A stretch of DNA of 64,000 nucleotides from Thalassovita gelatinovora (GTDB lineage Bacteria > Pseudomonadota > Alphaproteobacteria > Rhodobacterales > Rhodobacteraceae), in assembly GCF_001458355.1 (NCBI RefSeq), contig NZ_CYSA01000015.1:687001-751000 (forward strand), written 5' to 3'. The notes under the pieces are model-generated. The model searched no databases and was not told the DNA's origin. It was given only the letters and a program-made list of their open reading frames with translations. Below, piece by piece: positions 1-10,573 of the stretch (the stretch's first letter is position 1; each line of letters opens with the position of its first letter). Made by a program: the position numbers and the translations under genes.

Positions 1-488
1 TATCGGGCTACACTGGCGGGTCGGTTAAAAATCCCACCTACAAACAGGTCAGCCATGGCGGAACCGGCCATTTTGAGGCGGTACAGATCAGATTCGACCC
101 CGATATGGTTTCCCGTGAAACCTTGCTTGATCTCTTTTTCCGCTCGGTCGATCCCACCGATGCAGGTGGACAATTCTGTGATCGTGGTGACAGCTATCGC
201 ACCGCGATTTTCGTTTCTGATCCGGCGGAAAAAGCACAAGCTGAGGCCGCCAAGATACGCGCCGAGGCCGCGTTGGGCCAGAAAATCGTCACCCCGATAC
301 TTGCCGAAGCAAGGTTTTACCCGGCAGAAGGGTATCATCAGGATTACTACAAAAGTGAAAAAACCGTTTTGACCCGGTTCGGCCCGATCAAGCAATGGAA
401 AGCATATAAACGGTATCGCGATTCCTGTGGTCGGGACATCCGAGTGCAGCAATTATGGGGCGATGCGGCGGCTTTCGCCGGGGGCTAA
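1..488 (+). CDS. msrA: Peptide-methionine (S)-S-oxide reductase MsrA, 5'-truncated by the window edge
   Basis: MsrA reduces methionine-S-sulfoxide in oxidised proteins and free methionine in the cytoplasm. The frame beginning at base 3 is open to the TAA at 486-488 and reads [13 protein letters not shown], then [20 protein letters not shown], the MsrA core. A late Cys in DSCGRD fits a resolving cysteine. The first third, including the catalytic GCFW-type cysteine, lies outside the window, so 161 residues are visible. An internal ATG at 105 is only a methionine inside the conserved domain. The stop overlaps the stop of the convergent kinase gene. The family call is firm; subunit details cannot be judged. 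Confidence 0.93.
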   Translation, partial: SGYTGGSVKNPTYKQVSHGGTGHFEAVQIRFDPDMVSRETLLDLFFRSVDPTDAGGQFCDRGDSYRTAIFVSDPAEKAQAEAAKIRAEAALGQKIVTPILAEARFYPAEGYHQDYYKSEKTVLTRFGPIKQWKAYKRYRDSCGRDIRVQQLWGDAAAFAGG

Positions 489-1360
489 CCCCAATCCAAA
501 ACCTCTTTTAAATCTGGAATGACATCGGCCGTGCCCTGCCGCGTCACCATCAGAGCCGCTGCCTTGATCGCCAGACCGATTGCCTCATCTGTCGACATTC
601 CCCGATCGATTCCCGCCAGGAAATAGCCGGTGAAGGTATCCCCTGCCCCGGTGGTATCAACCGGATCGACCAGAATGGCGTCGAACCCGATGGCATCCCA
701 CCCGTTGGCGCGATCATATAACGTGCAGCCTTCGGCGCCCTTGGTCACGATCACCGTATCGACGCCCATCTTGGGCCCCGGCAACAGCCCGGTTTCGTCG
801 ACCAGTTGCGCCATTTCGATCTGATTCAAGACCAAAATGTCGAGATAGGGAAGCACGGCCTTGACCGCTTCGGCTGAAAACGGGGCAGCGGCATAGGCAA
901 CCTTCAACCCCAATTTCGACCCTGTTTCAGCGGCAAAGGCCTGTCCATTGGTTTCGTTCTGCATAAGCAGAAGATCCCCAGAAGATGATTCGGTAAGCGC
1001 CAGACCGATCGCATCCTGCGCCAATTCCCTGTTCGCTCCCGGATAGACAATGATGGCGTTTTCACCCGCCGCATCCAACGAAATCACCGCATGTCCCGTC
1101 GGCGCGTCAAGTTTGGCGATGGGTCTTGTGTCGACGCCGTATTCGGTCAAACGGTCAATTGCCCACTGCCCGTCCGGGCCGACCGCGCCGATATGGCTGA
1201 CATGGGCACCGGACCGGGCGGCGGCAACAGACATGTTTGCGCCCTTGCCACCCAATCCCCGTTCCATCGCATCTGCCAGAATGGTTTCTCCGGGCGCCGG
1301 CAGATGCGGCACCCGGTAAAAGTAATCGGCGTTGATCGACCCGAGGTTCCAGATGGTCAT
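485..1360 (-). CDS. rbsK: Ribokinase-like PfkB-family sugar kinase
   Basis: This 291-residue protein is a PfkB-family carbohydrate kinase that transfers phosphate from ATP to a sugar hydroxyl. The N-terminal signature [18 protein letters not shown] is close to residue 35. The C-terminal signature [13 protein letters not shown] holds the catalytic Asp and the anion-hole glycines, and [11 protein letters not shown] precedes it. Length and motifs match ribokinases, but no ribose transport or pentose genes are nearby, so the substrate is inferred and could be another sugar or nucleoside. It lies 14 bases downstream of maeB on the same strand and may be co-transcribed. Its TAG overlaps the msrA TAA. 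Confidence 0.85.
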   Translation of the reverse strand: MTIWNLGSINADYFYRVPHLPAPGETILADAMERGLGGKGANMSVAAARSGAHVSHIGAVGPDGQWAIDRLTEYGVDTRPIAKLDAPTGHAVISLDAAGENAIIVYPGANRELAQDAIGLALTESSSGDLLLMQNETNGQAFAAETGSKLGLKVAYAAAPFSAEAVKAVLPYLDILVLNQIEMAQLVDETGLLPGPKMGVDTVIVTKGAEGCTLYDRANGWDAIGFDAILVDPVDTTGAGDTFTGYFLAGIDRGMSTDEAIGLAIKAAALMVTRQGTADVIPDLKEVLDWG

Positions 1361-1374
1361 TCGGGCAACCTCAT

Positions 1375-3633
1375 TCAGTCACCGACCTTACACGCGGCCA
1401 AAATGGCCATATTCAACACATCGCTGGCAGTCGACCCCGTCGAACAGATCTGAATCGACTTATCGACACCTGAAAGGATCGGACCCACAACTGTCGCGCC
1501 GGCCATTTCCTGCATCAGCTTGACCGAGATAGACGCCGAATGCCGCGCCGGAACCACCAGGATATTGGCTGGCCCGGTCAGGCGTTGAAACGGGTAGGCT
1601 TCGGCAGCCTTTGCGTTCAATGCCACATCAACGGTCATTTCGCCTTCGAATTCGAAATCCACGCCGCGTTTTTCCAAAACGGCCGGGGCCAGATGCATTT
1701 TTTCAGCCCGTTCAGACACCGGATAACCGAAGGTCGAAAAGCTGACAAAGGCCACCCGTGGTTCCAATCCCAGATGGCGCGCCACATCGGCAGACCGTTC
1801 CGCGATGGTCGCCAGATCTTCTTCATTCGGCCATTCATGCACCAAAGTATCCGAAATCAGAACGATTTTGCCCTTGTTTAACAGCGCCGTCACCCCAACC
1901 GCACCGTGATGCGCATCGGCGTCGAAAACATGGTTGATCAGTTCCAGAACATGCGCCGATTTCCGCGTCGCCCCGGTAATCAAGCCATCGCCATGACCAT
2001 GCGACAGCATCAGCGCGGAAAACACATGTCGATCACGGGCGGCCAACCGATGAATATCGTGCCGGTCATACCCTTTGCGTTGCAGCCGCTTATAAAGAAA
2101 ATCTTTGTAAGTTTCGAGATGCCGGGTGTTGGCAGCATTCACCACTTCCAGTTCGCGTACCGCATCGGCCATACCGGCCGCTTCCAGCTTGGTTTTCACA
2201 TCGGCTTCGCGGCCCACAACCAAAGCCTTGCCCAAACCGGACCGCTGATATTGTACCGCAGCCCGCAGCACGCGGGGGTCGTCGCCTTCGGCAAAGATCA
2301 TCCGGGCCTGTGCCTTGCGGGCACGGGCATGAATGCCGCGCATCACGTTGGCGGTCGGGTCCATCCGTGATTTCAAAGACACCTCATAGGCATCCATATC
2401 GATGATCGGCCGCCGTGCCACGCCGGTATCCATGCCCGCCTTGGCCACTGCTGGCGGAATGGTATGGATCAGGCGCGGATCGAACGGGGTCGGAATGATG
2501 TAATCGCGGCCAAAAGTCAGCGCCTTGCCATAGGCCATAGCGACCTCGTCTGGTACGTCTTCGCGCGCCAGTTTCGCCAACGCTTCAGCACAAGCGATTT
2601 TCATTTCGTCATTGATCGCGCGAGCGTGGATATCCAATGCCCCGCGGAACAGGTAGGGGAATCCCAGAACGTTGTTCACTTGATTGGGATAATCCGATCG
2701 ACCCGTCGCCACGATCGCATCGGCGCGGACGGCGTGGGCTTCTTCCGGGGTGATTTCGGGATCGGGATTCGCCATGGCGAAGATCACCGGGTTGTCCCCC
2801 ATCGATTCCACCATTTCCGGCGTTACCGCCCCCTTTGCCGACACCCCAAGGAACACGTCTGCCCCTTTCATCGCATCTTCCAGCGTGCGCAGTTCGGTTT
2901 TCACCGCATGGGCAGATTTCCATTGGTTCATACCTTCGGTACGGCCCTGATAAATCACGCCCTTGGTATCGCAGACGATACAATTCTCGTGCCGTGCCCC
3001 CATCCGCTTCAGCAATTCGACACAGGCAATCCCGGCCGCACCAGCACCGTTTAGAACAACCTTCACGTCTTCGATCTTCTTGCCCGAGATATGCAGCGCA
3101 TTGATCATGCCCGCCGCACAAATCACCGCTGTTCCGTGCTGATCATCATGGAAGACCGGAATATCCATTTCTTCCTTGAGCTTTTGTTCAATGATGAAAC
3201 ATTCAGGTGCCTTGATATCCTCAAGGTTGATGCCGCCGAACGTCGGCCCCATCAACCGGACCGCCTTGATGATTTCATCGGGATCTTCAGTATCAAGTTC
3301 AATATCGATGGAATTCACGTCGGCGAAACGCTTGAACAACACCGCCTTGCCTTCCATCACCGGTTTCGATCCCAACGCGCCCAGATTGCCCAGACCCAAA
3401 ACGGCGGTGCCGTTCGAAATCACCGCCACCAGATTGCCCTTGTTGGTATAATCATAAGCCAATTCCGGGTTTTCCGCGATTGCTTCACAGGGCACCGCGA
3501 CACCGGGCGAATAGGCCAGTGACAGATCCCGCTGAGTCGTCATCGGTACGGTCGCGGTGATTTCGAATTTCCCGGGCGTTGGTTCCAAATGGAAGGCCAG
3601 CGCCTCTTCCGGGGTGTATTTCTGCTTGGTCAT
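1375..3633 (-). CDS. maeB: NADP-dependent malic enzyme with phosphotransacetylase-like C-terminal domain
   Basis: MaeB oxidatively decarboxylates malate to pyruvate, giving NADPH. The 752 residues are the usual length of the large bacterial form. Residues 1 to about 430 are the malic enzyme part: SLAYSPGVAVPCEAI, the metal and substrate region CFIIEQKLKE and VFHDDQHGTAV, and the Rossmann stretch VVLNGAGAAGIACVELL. The remainder resembles phosphate acetyltransferase (for example LITGATRKSAHVLE), a fused domain generally regarded as regulatory in MaeB rather than active. The ATG at 3631-3633 begins MTKQKYTPEEALAFH, typical for the family. It diverges from mutS across a 135-base gap that must hold both promoters. 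Confidence 0.95.
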   Translation of the reverse strand: MTKQKYTPEEALAFHLEPTPGKFEITATVPMTTQRDLSLAYSPGVAVPCEAIAENPELAYDYTNKGNLVAVISNGTAVLGLGNLGALGSKPVMEGKAVLFKRFADVNSIDIELDTEDPDEIIKAVRLMGPTFGGINLEDIKAPECFIIEQKLKEEMDIPVFHDDQHGTAVICAAGMINALHISGKKIEDVKVVLNGAGAAGIACVELLKRMGARHENCIVCDTKGVIYQGRTEGMNQWKSAHAVKTELRTLEDAMKGADVFLGVSAKGAVTPEMVESMGDNPVIFAMANPDPEITPEEAHAVRADAIVATGRSDYPNQVNNVLGFPYLFRGALDIHARAINDEMKIACAEALAKLAREDVPDEVAMAYGKALTFGRDYIIPTPFDPRLIHTIPPAVAKAGMDTGVARRPIIDMDAYEVSLKSRMDPTANVMRGIHARARKAQARMIFAEGDDPRVLRAAVQYQRSGLGKALVVGREADVKTKLEAAGMADAVRELEVVNAANTRHLETYKDFLYKRLQRKGYDRHDIHRLAARDRHVFSALMLSHGHGDGLITGATRKSAHVLELINHVFDADAHHGAVGVTALLNKGKIVLISDTLVHEWPNEEDLATIAERSADVARHLGLEPRVAFVSFSTFGYPVSERAEKMHLAPAVLEKRGVDFEFEGEMTVDVALNAKAAEAYPFQRLTGPANILVVPARHSASISVKLMQEMAGATVVGPILSGVDKSIQICSTGSTASDVLNMAILAACKVGD

Positions 3634-3768
3634 CTGTCAGGGCCTGAAATTAATACGGTCGGAACCTCTTACAGCGCTGCGGCCCGCGTCTCAACCAAAA
3701 CACGTTTTCGCCTTTCGTCGCAGGGCCGGGATTTGTAAAGTTCGTCGAAACAACACCGGGGGAAAATC

Positions 3769-6408
3769 GTGTCAGCAGTAACGCCCATGATGGCGCAGTA
3801 TCTGGAAATCAAGGATGCGCATAAGGATGCGTTGCTGTTTTACCGGATGGGCGATTTCTATGAAATGTTCTTTGACGATGCTGTCGCAGCATCCGAAGCG
3901 TTGGACATCGCGCTGACCAAACGGGGCAAACATGCGGGTGAAGATATCCCGATGTGCGGCGTTCCGGTGCATTCCGCCGAAGGCTACTTGTTGACCCTGA
4001 TCCGCAAAGGGTTTCGCGTCGGTGTCTGTGAACAGATGGAAGATCCGGCAGAAGCGAAAAAGCGCGGATCGAAATCCGTCGTGCGGCGCGAAGTGGTACG
4101 GTTGGTCACCCCCGGCACCCTGACCGAAGAATCCCTGCTGGAAGCACGCCGGCACAATTTCCTTTGCGCTTATGCCCTGGTCCGGGACGAAGCGGCCTTG
4201 GCGTGGGTTGATATTTCCACCGGTGAATTTCACGCGATGTTGGTACCTCCGGTTCGGCTGGGTCCGGAATTGGCGCGATTGATGCCGTCGGAAGTCGTCG
4301 TATCCGAGACACAAGAGCATGATCTGGCCGAAATTGTCTCTGAATCCGGGGCCGCCCTTACCCCGTTATCGCGTTCGGCGTTCGACAGCGCCAGCGCCGA
4401 AAAACGGCTTTGTGCATTGTTCGAAGTTTCCTCTCTCGATGCCTTTGGTCAGTTTTCCCGCGCCGAAGTTTCGGCAATGGGGGCCGTGGTCGAATATCTG
4501 GAAATCACCCAGAAGGGCAAACTGCCTTTGTTGCGCAAACCACAGCGTGAAGCGCAGGCACGGGTGATGCAGATCGATGCCGCCACCCGGCGCAATCTGG
4601 AACTGACCCGCGCGATGACCGGCACCCGCGCCGGATCTTTGTTGGCCGCCATCGACCACACCGTGACCGCTGCGGGAGCTCGGCTGCTGGAACGCCGACT
4701 TTCTAGCCCTTCGCGGATCTTGTCGGCGATCCATGAGCGGCTGGATGCCGTTGATTTTGCGGTGAAACAGGGTCGAATCTGCAGCTCGCTTCGTGACGAT
4801 CTGCGCAAAGTCCCCGATCTGGATCGGGCTTTGTCCCGCTTGGGTCTGGATCGCGGCGGACCACGCGACCTGACCGCGATTAGAAACGGTTTGGAACAGG
4901 CCGGACAAATCTCTGACCGGTTGGCGGCGCTTGACCTGCCACCGCTGTTGACGCAATCGGCAAAGGCGCTTGTCGGACATGATGAATTGCTCGACCTTCT
5001 GGATCAGGCCTTGGTGGCCGAACCGCCACTGCTGGCCCGCGATGGCGGATTCATCGCGCCGGGATATGATGACGAACTCGACGAAATGCGTCAGTTGCGC
5101 GACGAAGGCCGCGGCGTAATCGCCAAAATGCAGGCCCAATACAGTCAGGAAACAGGAATTTCCGCGCTTAAAATCAAACACAATAACGTGCTGGGGTATT
5201 TCGTCGAAGTGACTGCCACCCATGCCGATAAAATGCTGTCGGAACCTCTGTCCGATACGTTCAAGCACCGGCAAACCACAGCCAATCAGGTTCGGTTTAC
5301 CACGATTCCGTTATCAGAAATGGAAACCAAGATCCTGAATGCTGGCGGCCGCGCATTGGAAATTGAAAAACGGCTGTTTGAATCCCTGCGTCACGCCATC
5401 CTGAGCCGAGCCGATCAGATCGGGGCGGCATCCCACGCTTTGGCGGAAATTGATCTGTCGACGTCACTTGCCGATTTAGCCCGGGCCGAAGATTGGATTC
5501 GGCCCAATGTCGATGATAGTCGCCGATTGCATATCGAAGCAGGTCGCCATCCTGTGGTGGAACAGGCTCTGAAAAAGCAAGGCGGCGCACCCTTTATTGC
5601 CAATGATTGTGAACTGGCCGATGGAAGCGACGGCGCTGATATCTGGCTTCTGACAGGTCCGAACATGGCGGGTAAATCAACCTTCTTGCGTCAGAATGCG
5701 TTGATCGCGCTGCTGGCGCAGATGGGCAGTTATGTTCCGGCGAAAAAAGCTGAAATCGGGCTCGTCAGCCAATTGTTCAGCCGCGTCGGTGCGTCTGACG
5801 ATCTGGCTCGGGGTCGGTCGACCTTCATGGTGGAAATGGTCGAAACCGCCGCGATCCTGAATCAGTCGGATGACCGGGCGCTGGTGATCCTTGATGAAAT
5901 TGGTCGCGGTACCGCCACTTATGACGGGCTGTCGATTGCCTGGGCGACACTGGAACATCTTCATGACGTGAACAAATGCAGGGCGCTGTTTGCGACCCAT
6001 TACCATGAAATGACCAATCTGGCGGGCAAATTGCCCGGCGTTGAGAACGCCACCGTCGCAGTGAAGGAATTCGAGGGAGATGTGATTTTCCTGCACGAAG
6101 TCCGAAAAGGCGCTGCCGACCGTTCCTATGGCGTGCAGGTTGCGAAACTGGCAGGTCTGCCCGATGCGGTGGTAGCCCGCGCCCGGGTGGTGTTGGATGC
6201 CTTGGAAAAAGGCGAACGCGAAGGTGGAAAAAAACAGGCCGTGATCGACGATCTGCCACTTTTCGCGGCTGCCCCTGCCCCCACCCCCGCACCCGAAATC
6301 GGGCCGAACCCGCTGGAACAGAGGCTAGAAAGCATCATTCCGGATGAACTCAGTCCGCGTGAAGCGCTCAATCTGATCTATGAATTGAAAGCGTTGAAAT
6401 CAGGCTGA
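3769..6408 (+). CDS. mutS: DNA mismatch repair ATPase MutS
   Basis: MutS binds mismatches and small loops and recruits MutL. The mismatch-reading Phe-X-Glu lies in [15 protein letters not shown] near the N terminus. The ATPase has Walker [20 protein letters not shown] and Walker [17 protein letters not shown], with the ATHYHE motif after it. The start is a GTG at 3769 preceded by an AGGGGGAAAA-like purine stretch (actual bases ccgggggaaaatc); in-frame ATGs at codons 7 and 8 are less likely. At 879 residues it is full length. Its TGA abuts the stop of the convergent TPM gene directly, with no visible terminator between them. Confidence 0.97.
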   Translation: MSAVTPMMAQYLEIKDAHKDALLFYRMGDFYEMFFDDAVAASEALDIALTKRGKHAGEDIPMCGVPVHSAEGYLLTLIRKGFRVGVCEQMEDPAEAKKRGSKSVVRREVVRLVTPGTLTEESLLEARRHNFLCAYALVRDEAALAWVDISTGEFHAMLVPPVRLGPELARLMPSEVVVSETQEHDLAEIVSESGAALTPLSRSAFDSASAEKRLCALFEVSSLDAFGQFSRAEVSAMGAVVEYLEITQKGKLPLLRKPQREAQARVMQIDAATRRNLELTRAMTGTRAGSLLAAIDHTVTAAGARLLERRLSSPSRILSAIHERLDAVDFAVKQGRICSSLRDDLRKVPDLDRALSRLGLDRGGPRDLTAIRNGLEQAGQISDRLAALDLPPLLTQSAKALVGHDELLDLLDQALVAEPPLLARDGGFIAPGYDDELDEMRQLRDEGRGVIAKMQAQYSQETGISALKIKHNNVLGYFVEVTATHADKMLSEPLSDTFKHRQTTANQVRFTTIPLSEMETKILNAGGRALEIEKRLFESLRHAILSRADQIGAASHALAEIDLSTSLADLARAEDWIRPNVDDSRRLHIEAGRHPVVEQALKKQGGAPFIANDCELADGSDGADIWLLTGPNMAGKSTFLRQNALIALLAQMGSYVPAKKAEIGLVSQLFSRVGASDDLARGRSTFMVEMVETAAILNQSDDRALVILDEIGRGTATYDGLSIAWATLEHLHDVNKCRALFATHYHEMTNLAGKLPGVENATVAVKEFEGDVIFLHEVRKGAADRSYGVQVAKLAGLPDAVVARARVVLDALEKGEREGGKKQAVIDDLPLFAAAPAPTPAPEIGPNPLEQRLESIIPDELSPREALNLIYELKALKSG

Positions 6409-7455
6409 TCACCAACTTCCGCTGGCACCGCCGCCGCTGGATGATCCACCGCTAAAGGAACCGCCTGACGAACTGCTGGATGAAGTTTTGCGCGGGATCG
6501 TCTTGACCACGTGCCATCGGTCGTCGCAATTGAGGCAATGATAATCGATCCTTTTTCGGCCCGTCGAAGATGTGGTTGCCGCCTCTAAGATTTCCGTTTC
6601 ACCTTCGACGGTGCGATATCCGCAGGACCGGCAGGCACTATAAGGACTGAACCACGCCTTATAGGCTTCTACCGTCACATGATCGCATTTAGGACATTCC
6701 CAGACATCGTAATCGACGCTTTTCAACTCCTCCTCGGTGATCTGGCCCTTTTGCAGATGCTTGTCGTCCCATCCTTCATCCATCCGGACCATTCGCGTAT
6801 CGTCATTCGGGCAAAACCTTGGCTTATTACGCTGCCAGCGCCGGTAAACCTGCAGCGGAAGCGCCAACAAAGGGGCCAGGATTGCAAAAATCCATCCGCC
6901 CAACCAATCAAGCAGACTTTTACCGCGATTTATCGCTTTTTGGGCTAGGTTAGCGTCGAATTCTCCGGGAAAACTTCCGGTCAGATCATAGATCACCGCG
7001 TCCACGCCGGATTCGATCCCGGTGACATAGTCGTCTCGTTTGAAACGTGGCAGGATCGCTTCGTCGATTATTTCTTGCATCGGGGCGTCTTTGGCGGTGC
7101 CATAGCCGGACCCAACCTCGATCCGCATTTTCCGATCAAAGCGAGACACCAACATCATCACGCCATCGTTTCGCTCCGCGTCGCCAACGGCCCAAAAATT
7201 GAACAGCCCGGTGGCAAAGGGTTCGATTTCACCGACATAGCCGTAATCGGACATCACCCCGATGGTGACCACGGTAAATTCAATACCGCGCTTTTCGCGC
7301 AATTCTTTCAATTTTTCGCGAAGGTGCGCTTCGTTTTCTTCCGGCAACAAGTCGGCAAAATCATTGACATAGATTTCAGAATAATCCGGATAGGTCTGTG
7401 CTTGCGCCGAAACCTTAGTCAATCCAATGAACAAAGCCAAAACAATGTGTTTCAA
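6409..7455 (-). CDS. TPM-domain (YgcG/DUF477 type) membrane protein with zinc-ribbon and Ser/Gly-rich tail
   Basis: The protein has 348 residues. Residues 1-19 look like a signal peptide ending in AQA. The TPM domain follows (about 25-160: VNDFADLLPEE, GIEFTVVTIG, RNDGVMMLVSRFDRKMRIEV). A membrane segment is at about 188-205 (GGWIFAILAPLLALPL). The C-terminal region has four cysteine groups (CPNDD, CPKC, CRSC, CLNC) that look like zinc ribbons, then the Ser/Gly tail ending ASGSW that is common in this family. The function of TPM proteins is poorly defined; roles in photosystem II repair or envelope maintenance are known only for some relatives. The start is TTG at 7453-7455, chosen because AGGAG lies 8 bases upstream. 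That SD is inside the grpE terminator stem. Confidence 0.82.
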   Translation of the reverse strand: MKHIVLALFIGLTKVSAQAQTYPDYSEIYVNDFADLLPEENEAHLREKLKELREKRGIEFTVVTIGVMSDYGYVGEIEPFATGLFNFWAVGDAERNDGVMMLVSRFDRKMRIEVGSGYGTAKDAPMQEIIDEAILPRFKRDDYVTGIESGVDAVIYDLTGSFPGEFDANLAQKAINRGKSLLDWLGGWIFAILAPLLALPLQVYRRWQRNKPRFCPNDDTRMVRMDEGWDDKHLQKGQITEEELKSVDYDVWECPKCDHVTVEAYKAWFSPYSACRSCGYRTVEGETEILEAATTSSTGRKRIDYHCLNCDDRWHVVKTIPRKTSSSSSSGGSFSGGSSSGGGASGSW

Positions 7456-7459
7456 AGAA

Positions 7460-7485
7460 AAAGCTCCTGAAAATTCAGGAGCTTT
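7460..7485 (-). terminator. Intrinsic terminator of hrcA-grpE, overlapping the RBS of the next gene
   Basis: An 11-bp perfect inverted repeat (AAAGCTCCTGA / TCAGGAGCTTT) with a 4-base loop is followed on the minus strand by TTCTTT. It lies 24 bases after the grpE stop, as expected for a rho-independent terminator. The 3' arm contains AGGAG, which is also the only good Shine-Dalgarno sequence for the TTG start of the TPM gene. Confidence 0.8.
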
Positions 7486-7508
7486 CTAACATCATTTCCG
7501 GCGTCTGT

Positions 7509-8063
7509 TTAGCCGGGATTCGACGACACGCCCACCTGCGCTGGACGCAGCAGACGATCATACAACATGAACCCATCGGTCGAGACCTGAATGATTTCAC
7601 CCGTCACGGTATTCGGGACCGGCGCTTCGAACATCGCTTCATGCATATTCGGATCGAATTTGTCACCGATTTCCGGCGAAATCAGTTCGATTCCATGCTT
7701 TTTGAACACGTTGAGCAATTCACGCAAGGTCAGTTCAATCCCTTCGATCATCGCACCCATCTGGTCGCGCTGTTCGTCGGTCACCGATTCCATCGCACGC
7801 TTCAGATTGTCGAAAACCGGCAGCATGTCACGCGCCAGTTTTGTTCCGCCATATTGTTCGGCTTCACGGCGCTGCTTGTCGGCGCGTTTGCGGGAATTTT
7901 CCGCATCGGCCAAGGCACGCATGAATTTATCCCGGTAATCGTCGCGTTCTGCTCGCAGCGTATCGACTTCTACCGCTTCATCCGAAATCTCAGTTTCTTC
8001 CTCTGCAAAAGCCTCGGCCTCGGCGGCCTCAATATCGTCGAGAAATTCGTTTTCCTTAGGCAT
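7509..8063 (-). CDS. grpE: Nucleotide exchange factor GrpE
   Basis: GrpE releases ADP from DnaK in the cytosolic Hsp70 cycle. The 184 residues contain an acidic N-terminal segment (about 1-30, Glu-rich), a long helix with YRDKFMRALADAENSRKRAD (about 43-62), and the C-terminal beta region with KHGIELISPEIGDKFDPNMH and the late DRLLRPAQVGVSS. These are the family hallmarks. It lies 16 bases downstream of hrcA on the same strand, the usual hrcA-grpE pairing. dnaK and dnaJ are not in this window. No CIRCE element was seen upstream. Confidence 0.97.
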   Translation of the reverse strand: MPKENEFLDDIEAAEAEAFAEEETEISDEAVEVDTLRAERDDYRDKFMRALADAENSRKRADKQRREAEQYGGTKLARDMLPVFDNLKRAMESVTDEQRDQMGAMIEGIELTLRELLNVFKKHGIELISPEIGDKFDPNMHEAMFEAPVPNTVTGEIIQVSTDGFMLYDRLLRPAQVGVSSNPG

Positions 8064-8079
8064 GTGCCACCTTCCAACT

Positions 8080-9144
8080 TTAGCCGCGGTCAGAAATCAT
8101 CCGCCCAACCAGCTGCGCCGTATAGTCCACAATCGGCACGATCCGCCCATAGTTTAGACGAGTGGGCCCAATGACCCCGACCGCACCGACAATCTTACGA
8201 TCAGCGTTCATATATGGAGACACCACCAAAGAGGAACCCGAAAGTGAAAAAAGTTTGTTCTCTGAGCCAATAAAAATGCGGACACCTTCGCCCGTTTCGG
8301 TCAAATCAAGGAAATCAGCGATGTCTCGTTTCCGTTCCAAGTCGTCAAACAAGTTACGAATACGTTCCAGATCTTCATCGCCAGCTTCGCTTTGCAGCAG
8401 ATTCGACCGCCCGCGCACGATCAATCGTTCATGTCTTTCGCCGTCTCCACCCCACAATGCCAACCCGCTTTCCACCAAGTCACGCGCCAGAACATCGATT
8501 TCCTGACGTCTGACATCAATCTGCTGCCGGATTGTATCGCTCAATTCGCTTAGTGTTTTGCCTTCAACCAACGCATTCACGAAATTGGCCGCTTCGCGCA
8601 TCGAAGATGGGGTTTGACCCGCAGGAGGTGTAAAAAGACGGTTTTCGACATGGCCATCGGCAAAGACCAAAACCACCAATGCCCGATCCGCCCCAAGAGA
8701 AACGAATTCAACATGTTTGATCGGAGCTTCGTGTTTTGGTGCTAAAACTAGGGACGCGCCCTGAGTCACGCCTGAAAGCGCGGTACTGACGCGATTCAGG
8801 ATACCCGACACATCGCCGGAATTGGACCCTACAGTCTGGTCCAGCATCTGACGGTCGTTTTGATCCAGATCCCGGACTTCCAACAACCCGTCTACAAACA
8901 TGCGCAACCCGATCTGGGTCGGTACCCGGCCAGCAGATACGTGCGGGCTATCCAACAAGCCCATGAATTCCAGATCCTGCATCACATTGCGAATTGTGGC
9001 GGCACTGACCTTTTCGCTCATTTCACGGGTCAAGCTGCGCGATCCAACCGGGTCGCCACTGGACAGATAACTTTCGACGACGCGGCGAAACACTTCGCGC
9101 GACCGGTCGTTCATCTCAGTCAGAATATTTCCGCGATCTGTCAT
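8080..9144 (-). CDS. hrcA: Heat-inducible transcription repressor HrcA
   Basis: HrcA is the DNA-binding repressor of groE/dnaK-type heat-shock operons and acts on CIRCE elements. The 354 residues begin MTDRGNILTEMNDRSREVFR; an upstream in-frame ATG at 9186 would add 14 residues unlike the family and is not used. The winged-helix region includes SGDPVGSRSLTREMSEKVSA and ATIRNVMQDLEFMGLL. The GAF-like domain and the C-terminal IGSENKLFSLSGSSLVVSPY stretch are present. It is transcribed with grpE. I saw no CIRCE inverted repeat in front of it, so autoregulation through that element is not supported here. Confidence 0.94.
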   Translation of the reverse strand: MTDRGNILTEMNDRSREVFRRVVESYLSSGDPVGSRSLTREMSEKVSAATIRNVMQDLEFMGLLDSPHVSAGRVPTQIGLRMFVDGLLEVRDLDQNDRQMLDQTVGSNSGDVSGILNRVSTALSGVTQGASLVLAPKHEAPIKHVEFVSLGADRALVVLVFADGHVENRLFTPPAGQTPSSMREAANFVNALVEGKTLSELSDTIRQQIDVRRQEIDVLARDLVESGLALWGGDGERHERLIVRGRSNLLQSEAGDEDLERIRNLFDDLERKRDIADFLDLTETGEGVRIFIGSENKLFSLSGSSLVVSPYMNADRKIVGAVGVIGPTRLNYGRIVPIVDYTAQLVGRMISDRG

Positions 9145-9255
9145 ATCCGTCACCCCATCGGGGTCATTAAAGAGGTTGCACCGCAAAGGTCAATCGGACT
9201 TGCCTTTGCCGCGCCCGGCCCTGTATCCCCGCAGTAAATCAAGAAGGAATAAGTC

Positions 9256-9972
9256 ATGCGGCCATCTGGAAGAGATTTAAGTGAAATGCGCGCGGTTTCA
9301 ATCGAAACCGGCGTGACCAAACATGCTGAAGGGTCGTGCATGATCCGTATCGGCGACACCCATGTCCTGTGTACCGCCACAATCGAAGATCGGGTTCCGC
9401 CCTTTATTCGCGGCTCCGGTCTGGGTTGGGTCACAGCAGAATACGGCATGCTACCGCGCTCCACCACTTCGCGTATGCGTCGTGAAGCGTCAGCAGGAAA
9501 ACAGGGTGGAAGAACTGTTGAAATTCAGCGTCTTATTGGTCGTTCTCTGCGCGCTGGCGTGGATCGTGTCGCGCTTGGCGAACGCCAGATTACCGTCGAT
9601 TGTGATGTGATTCAAGCCGATGGCGGAACACGCTGTGCGTCAATCACCGGCGGTTGGGTTGCGCTTCGTCTGGCTGTGGACAAGCTGATGAAAACCGGCG
9701 ACGTCATCTCTGATCCACTGGTCCAACCCGTTTCTGCGGTCAGTTGCGGCATTTACGCCGGTCAACCAGTTCTGGATCTGGATTATCCCGAAGACAGCGA
9801 AGCCGGCGTTGATGGTAATTTCATCATGCTGGGCAATAAGCAGCTGATCGAAGTTCAAATGTCGGCCGAAGGCGCGACCTATTCCCGCGATCAGATGAAT
9901 CAACTACTGGATCTGGCTGAAAAAGGTGTGGAAGAACTCGTCGCCGCACAACGGGCAGCCGTCGATGCGTAA
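9256..9972 (+). CDS. rph: Ribonuclease PH
   Basis: RNase PH is a phosphate-dependent 3'-to-5' exonuclease that trims tRNA 3' ends; it forms a hexameric ring in the cytoplasm. The 238 residues match the family length. They show [19 protein letters not shown], the RNA-binding arginines in [20 protein letters not shown], and the phosphate-site region [15 protein letters not shown]. It is the first gene of the rightward operon rph-rdgB-hemW-DUF454, divergent from hrcA over 111 bases. The last eight bases overlap rdgB. Confidence 0.97.
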   Translation: MRPSGRDLSEMRAVSIETGVTKHAEGSCMIRIGDTHVLCTATIEDRVPPFIRGSGLGWVTAEYGMLPRSTTSRMRREASAGKQGGRTVEIQRLIGRSLRAGVDRVALGERQITVDCDVIQADGGTRCASITGGWVALRLAVDKLMKTGDVISDPLVQPVSAVSCGIYAGQPVLDLDYPEDSEAGVDGNFIMLGNKQLIEVQMSAEGATYSRDQMNQLLDLAEKGVEELVAAQRAAVDA

Positions 9973-10573
9973 ATTCGACGGCGACCAGCTGGTTCTGGCC
10001 AGCCATAACAAGGGCAAGCTGCGTGAAATCGCAGCTTTGCTAGCCCCGTTCGGTATCCGTGTTTCTTCGGCCGCCGATCACGGGCTGATCGAGCCCGAGG
10101 AAACCGAAGACAGTTTTGCCGGAAACGCTAGGATCAAGGCGCATTTCGCAGCTCGGGAAACCGGCCTGCCGGCCCTGTCCGATGACACAGGTATCACCGT
10201 CAACGCACTTGACGGCGCGCCCGGGGTTTACACTGCCGATTGGGCAGAAACGCCGAACGGCCGCGATTTTCCGATGGCGATGGAAAAGACCTGGAATCTG
10301 CTGGAAGAAAAAAACGCTCCCTACCCGCGCAAAGCGGCATTCAATTGCACCCTGTGCCTAGCCTGGCCTGACGGCCATGACGAAGTCTTCGAAGGCACGG
10401 TCGAAGGTCAGGTCACATGGCCGATGCGCGGCGATACCGGCTTTGGGTATGACCCCATGTTCATTCCCGACGGGTACGACATCACCTTTGGCGAAATGGA
10501 CCCGGCAAAAAAACAGGACATAAGCCATCGCGCTGATGCGTTTAGGAAGCTTGTGAAAAACTGTTTTGAATGA
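9965..10573 (+). CDS. rdgB: XTP/dITP pyrophosphatase (RdgB/HAM1 family)
   Basis: RdgB hydrolyses non-canonical purine triphosphates (XTP, ITP, dITP) to monophosphates and so keeps them out of DNA and RNA. The 202 residues carry the family motifs [16 protein letters not shown] at the N terminus, [20 protein letters not shown], the specificity loop [15 protein letters not shown], and the closing [11 protein letters not shown]. The ATG at 9965 overlaps the end of rph by 8 bases, which fits translational coupling. A start at 9926 would lie deep inside rph and add a non-conserved extension. Confidence 0.96.
   Translation: MRKFDGDQLVLASHNKGKLREIAALLAPFGIRVSSAADHGLIEPEETEDSFAGNARIKAHFAARETGLPALSDDTGITVNALDGAPGVYTADWAETPNGRDFPMAMEKTWNLLEEKNAPYPRKAAFNCTLCLAWPDGHDEVFEGTVEGQVTWPMRGDTGFGYDPMFIPDGYDITFGEMDPAKKQDISHRADAFRKLVKNCFE

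Noticed and set aside
4366-5274. 302-residue open frame opposite mutS
   Set aside because: It lies fully inside mutS on the other strand with no domain signal.
9145-9255. CIRCE element in front of hrcA
   Set aside because: No TTAGCACTC-N9-GAGTGCTAA-like inverted repeat is present in the gap.
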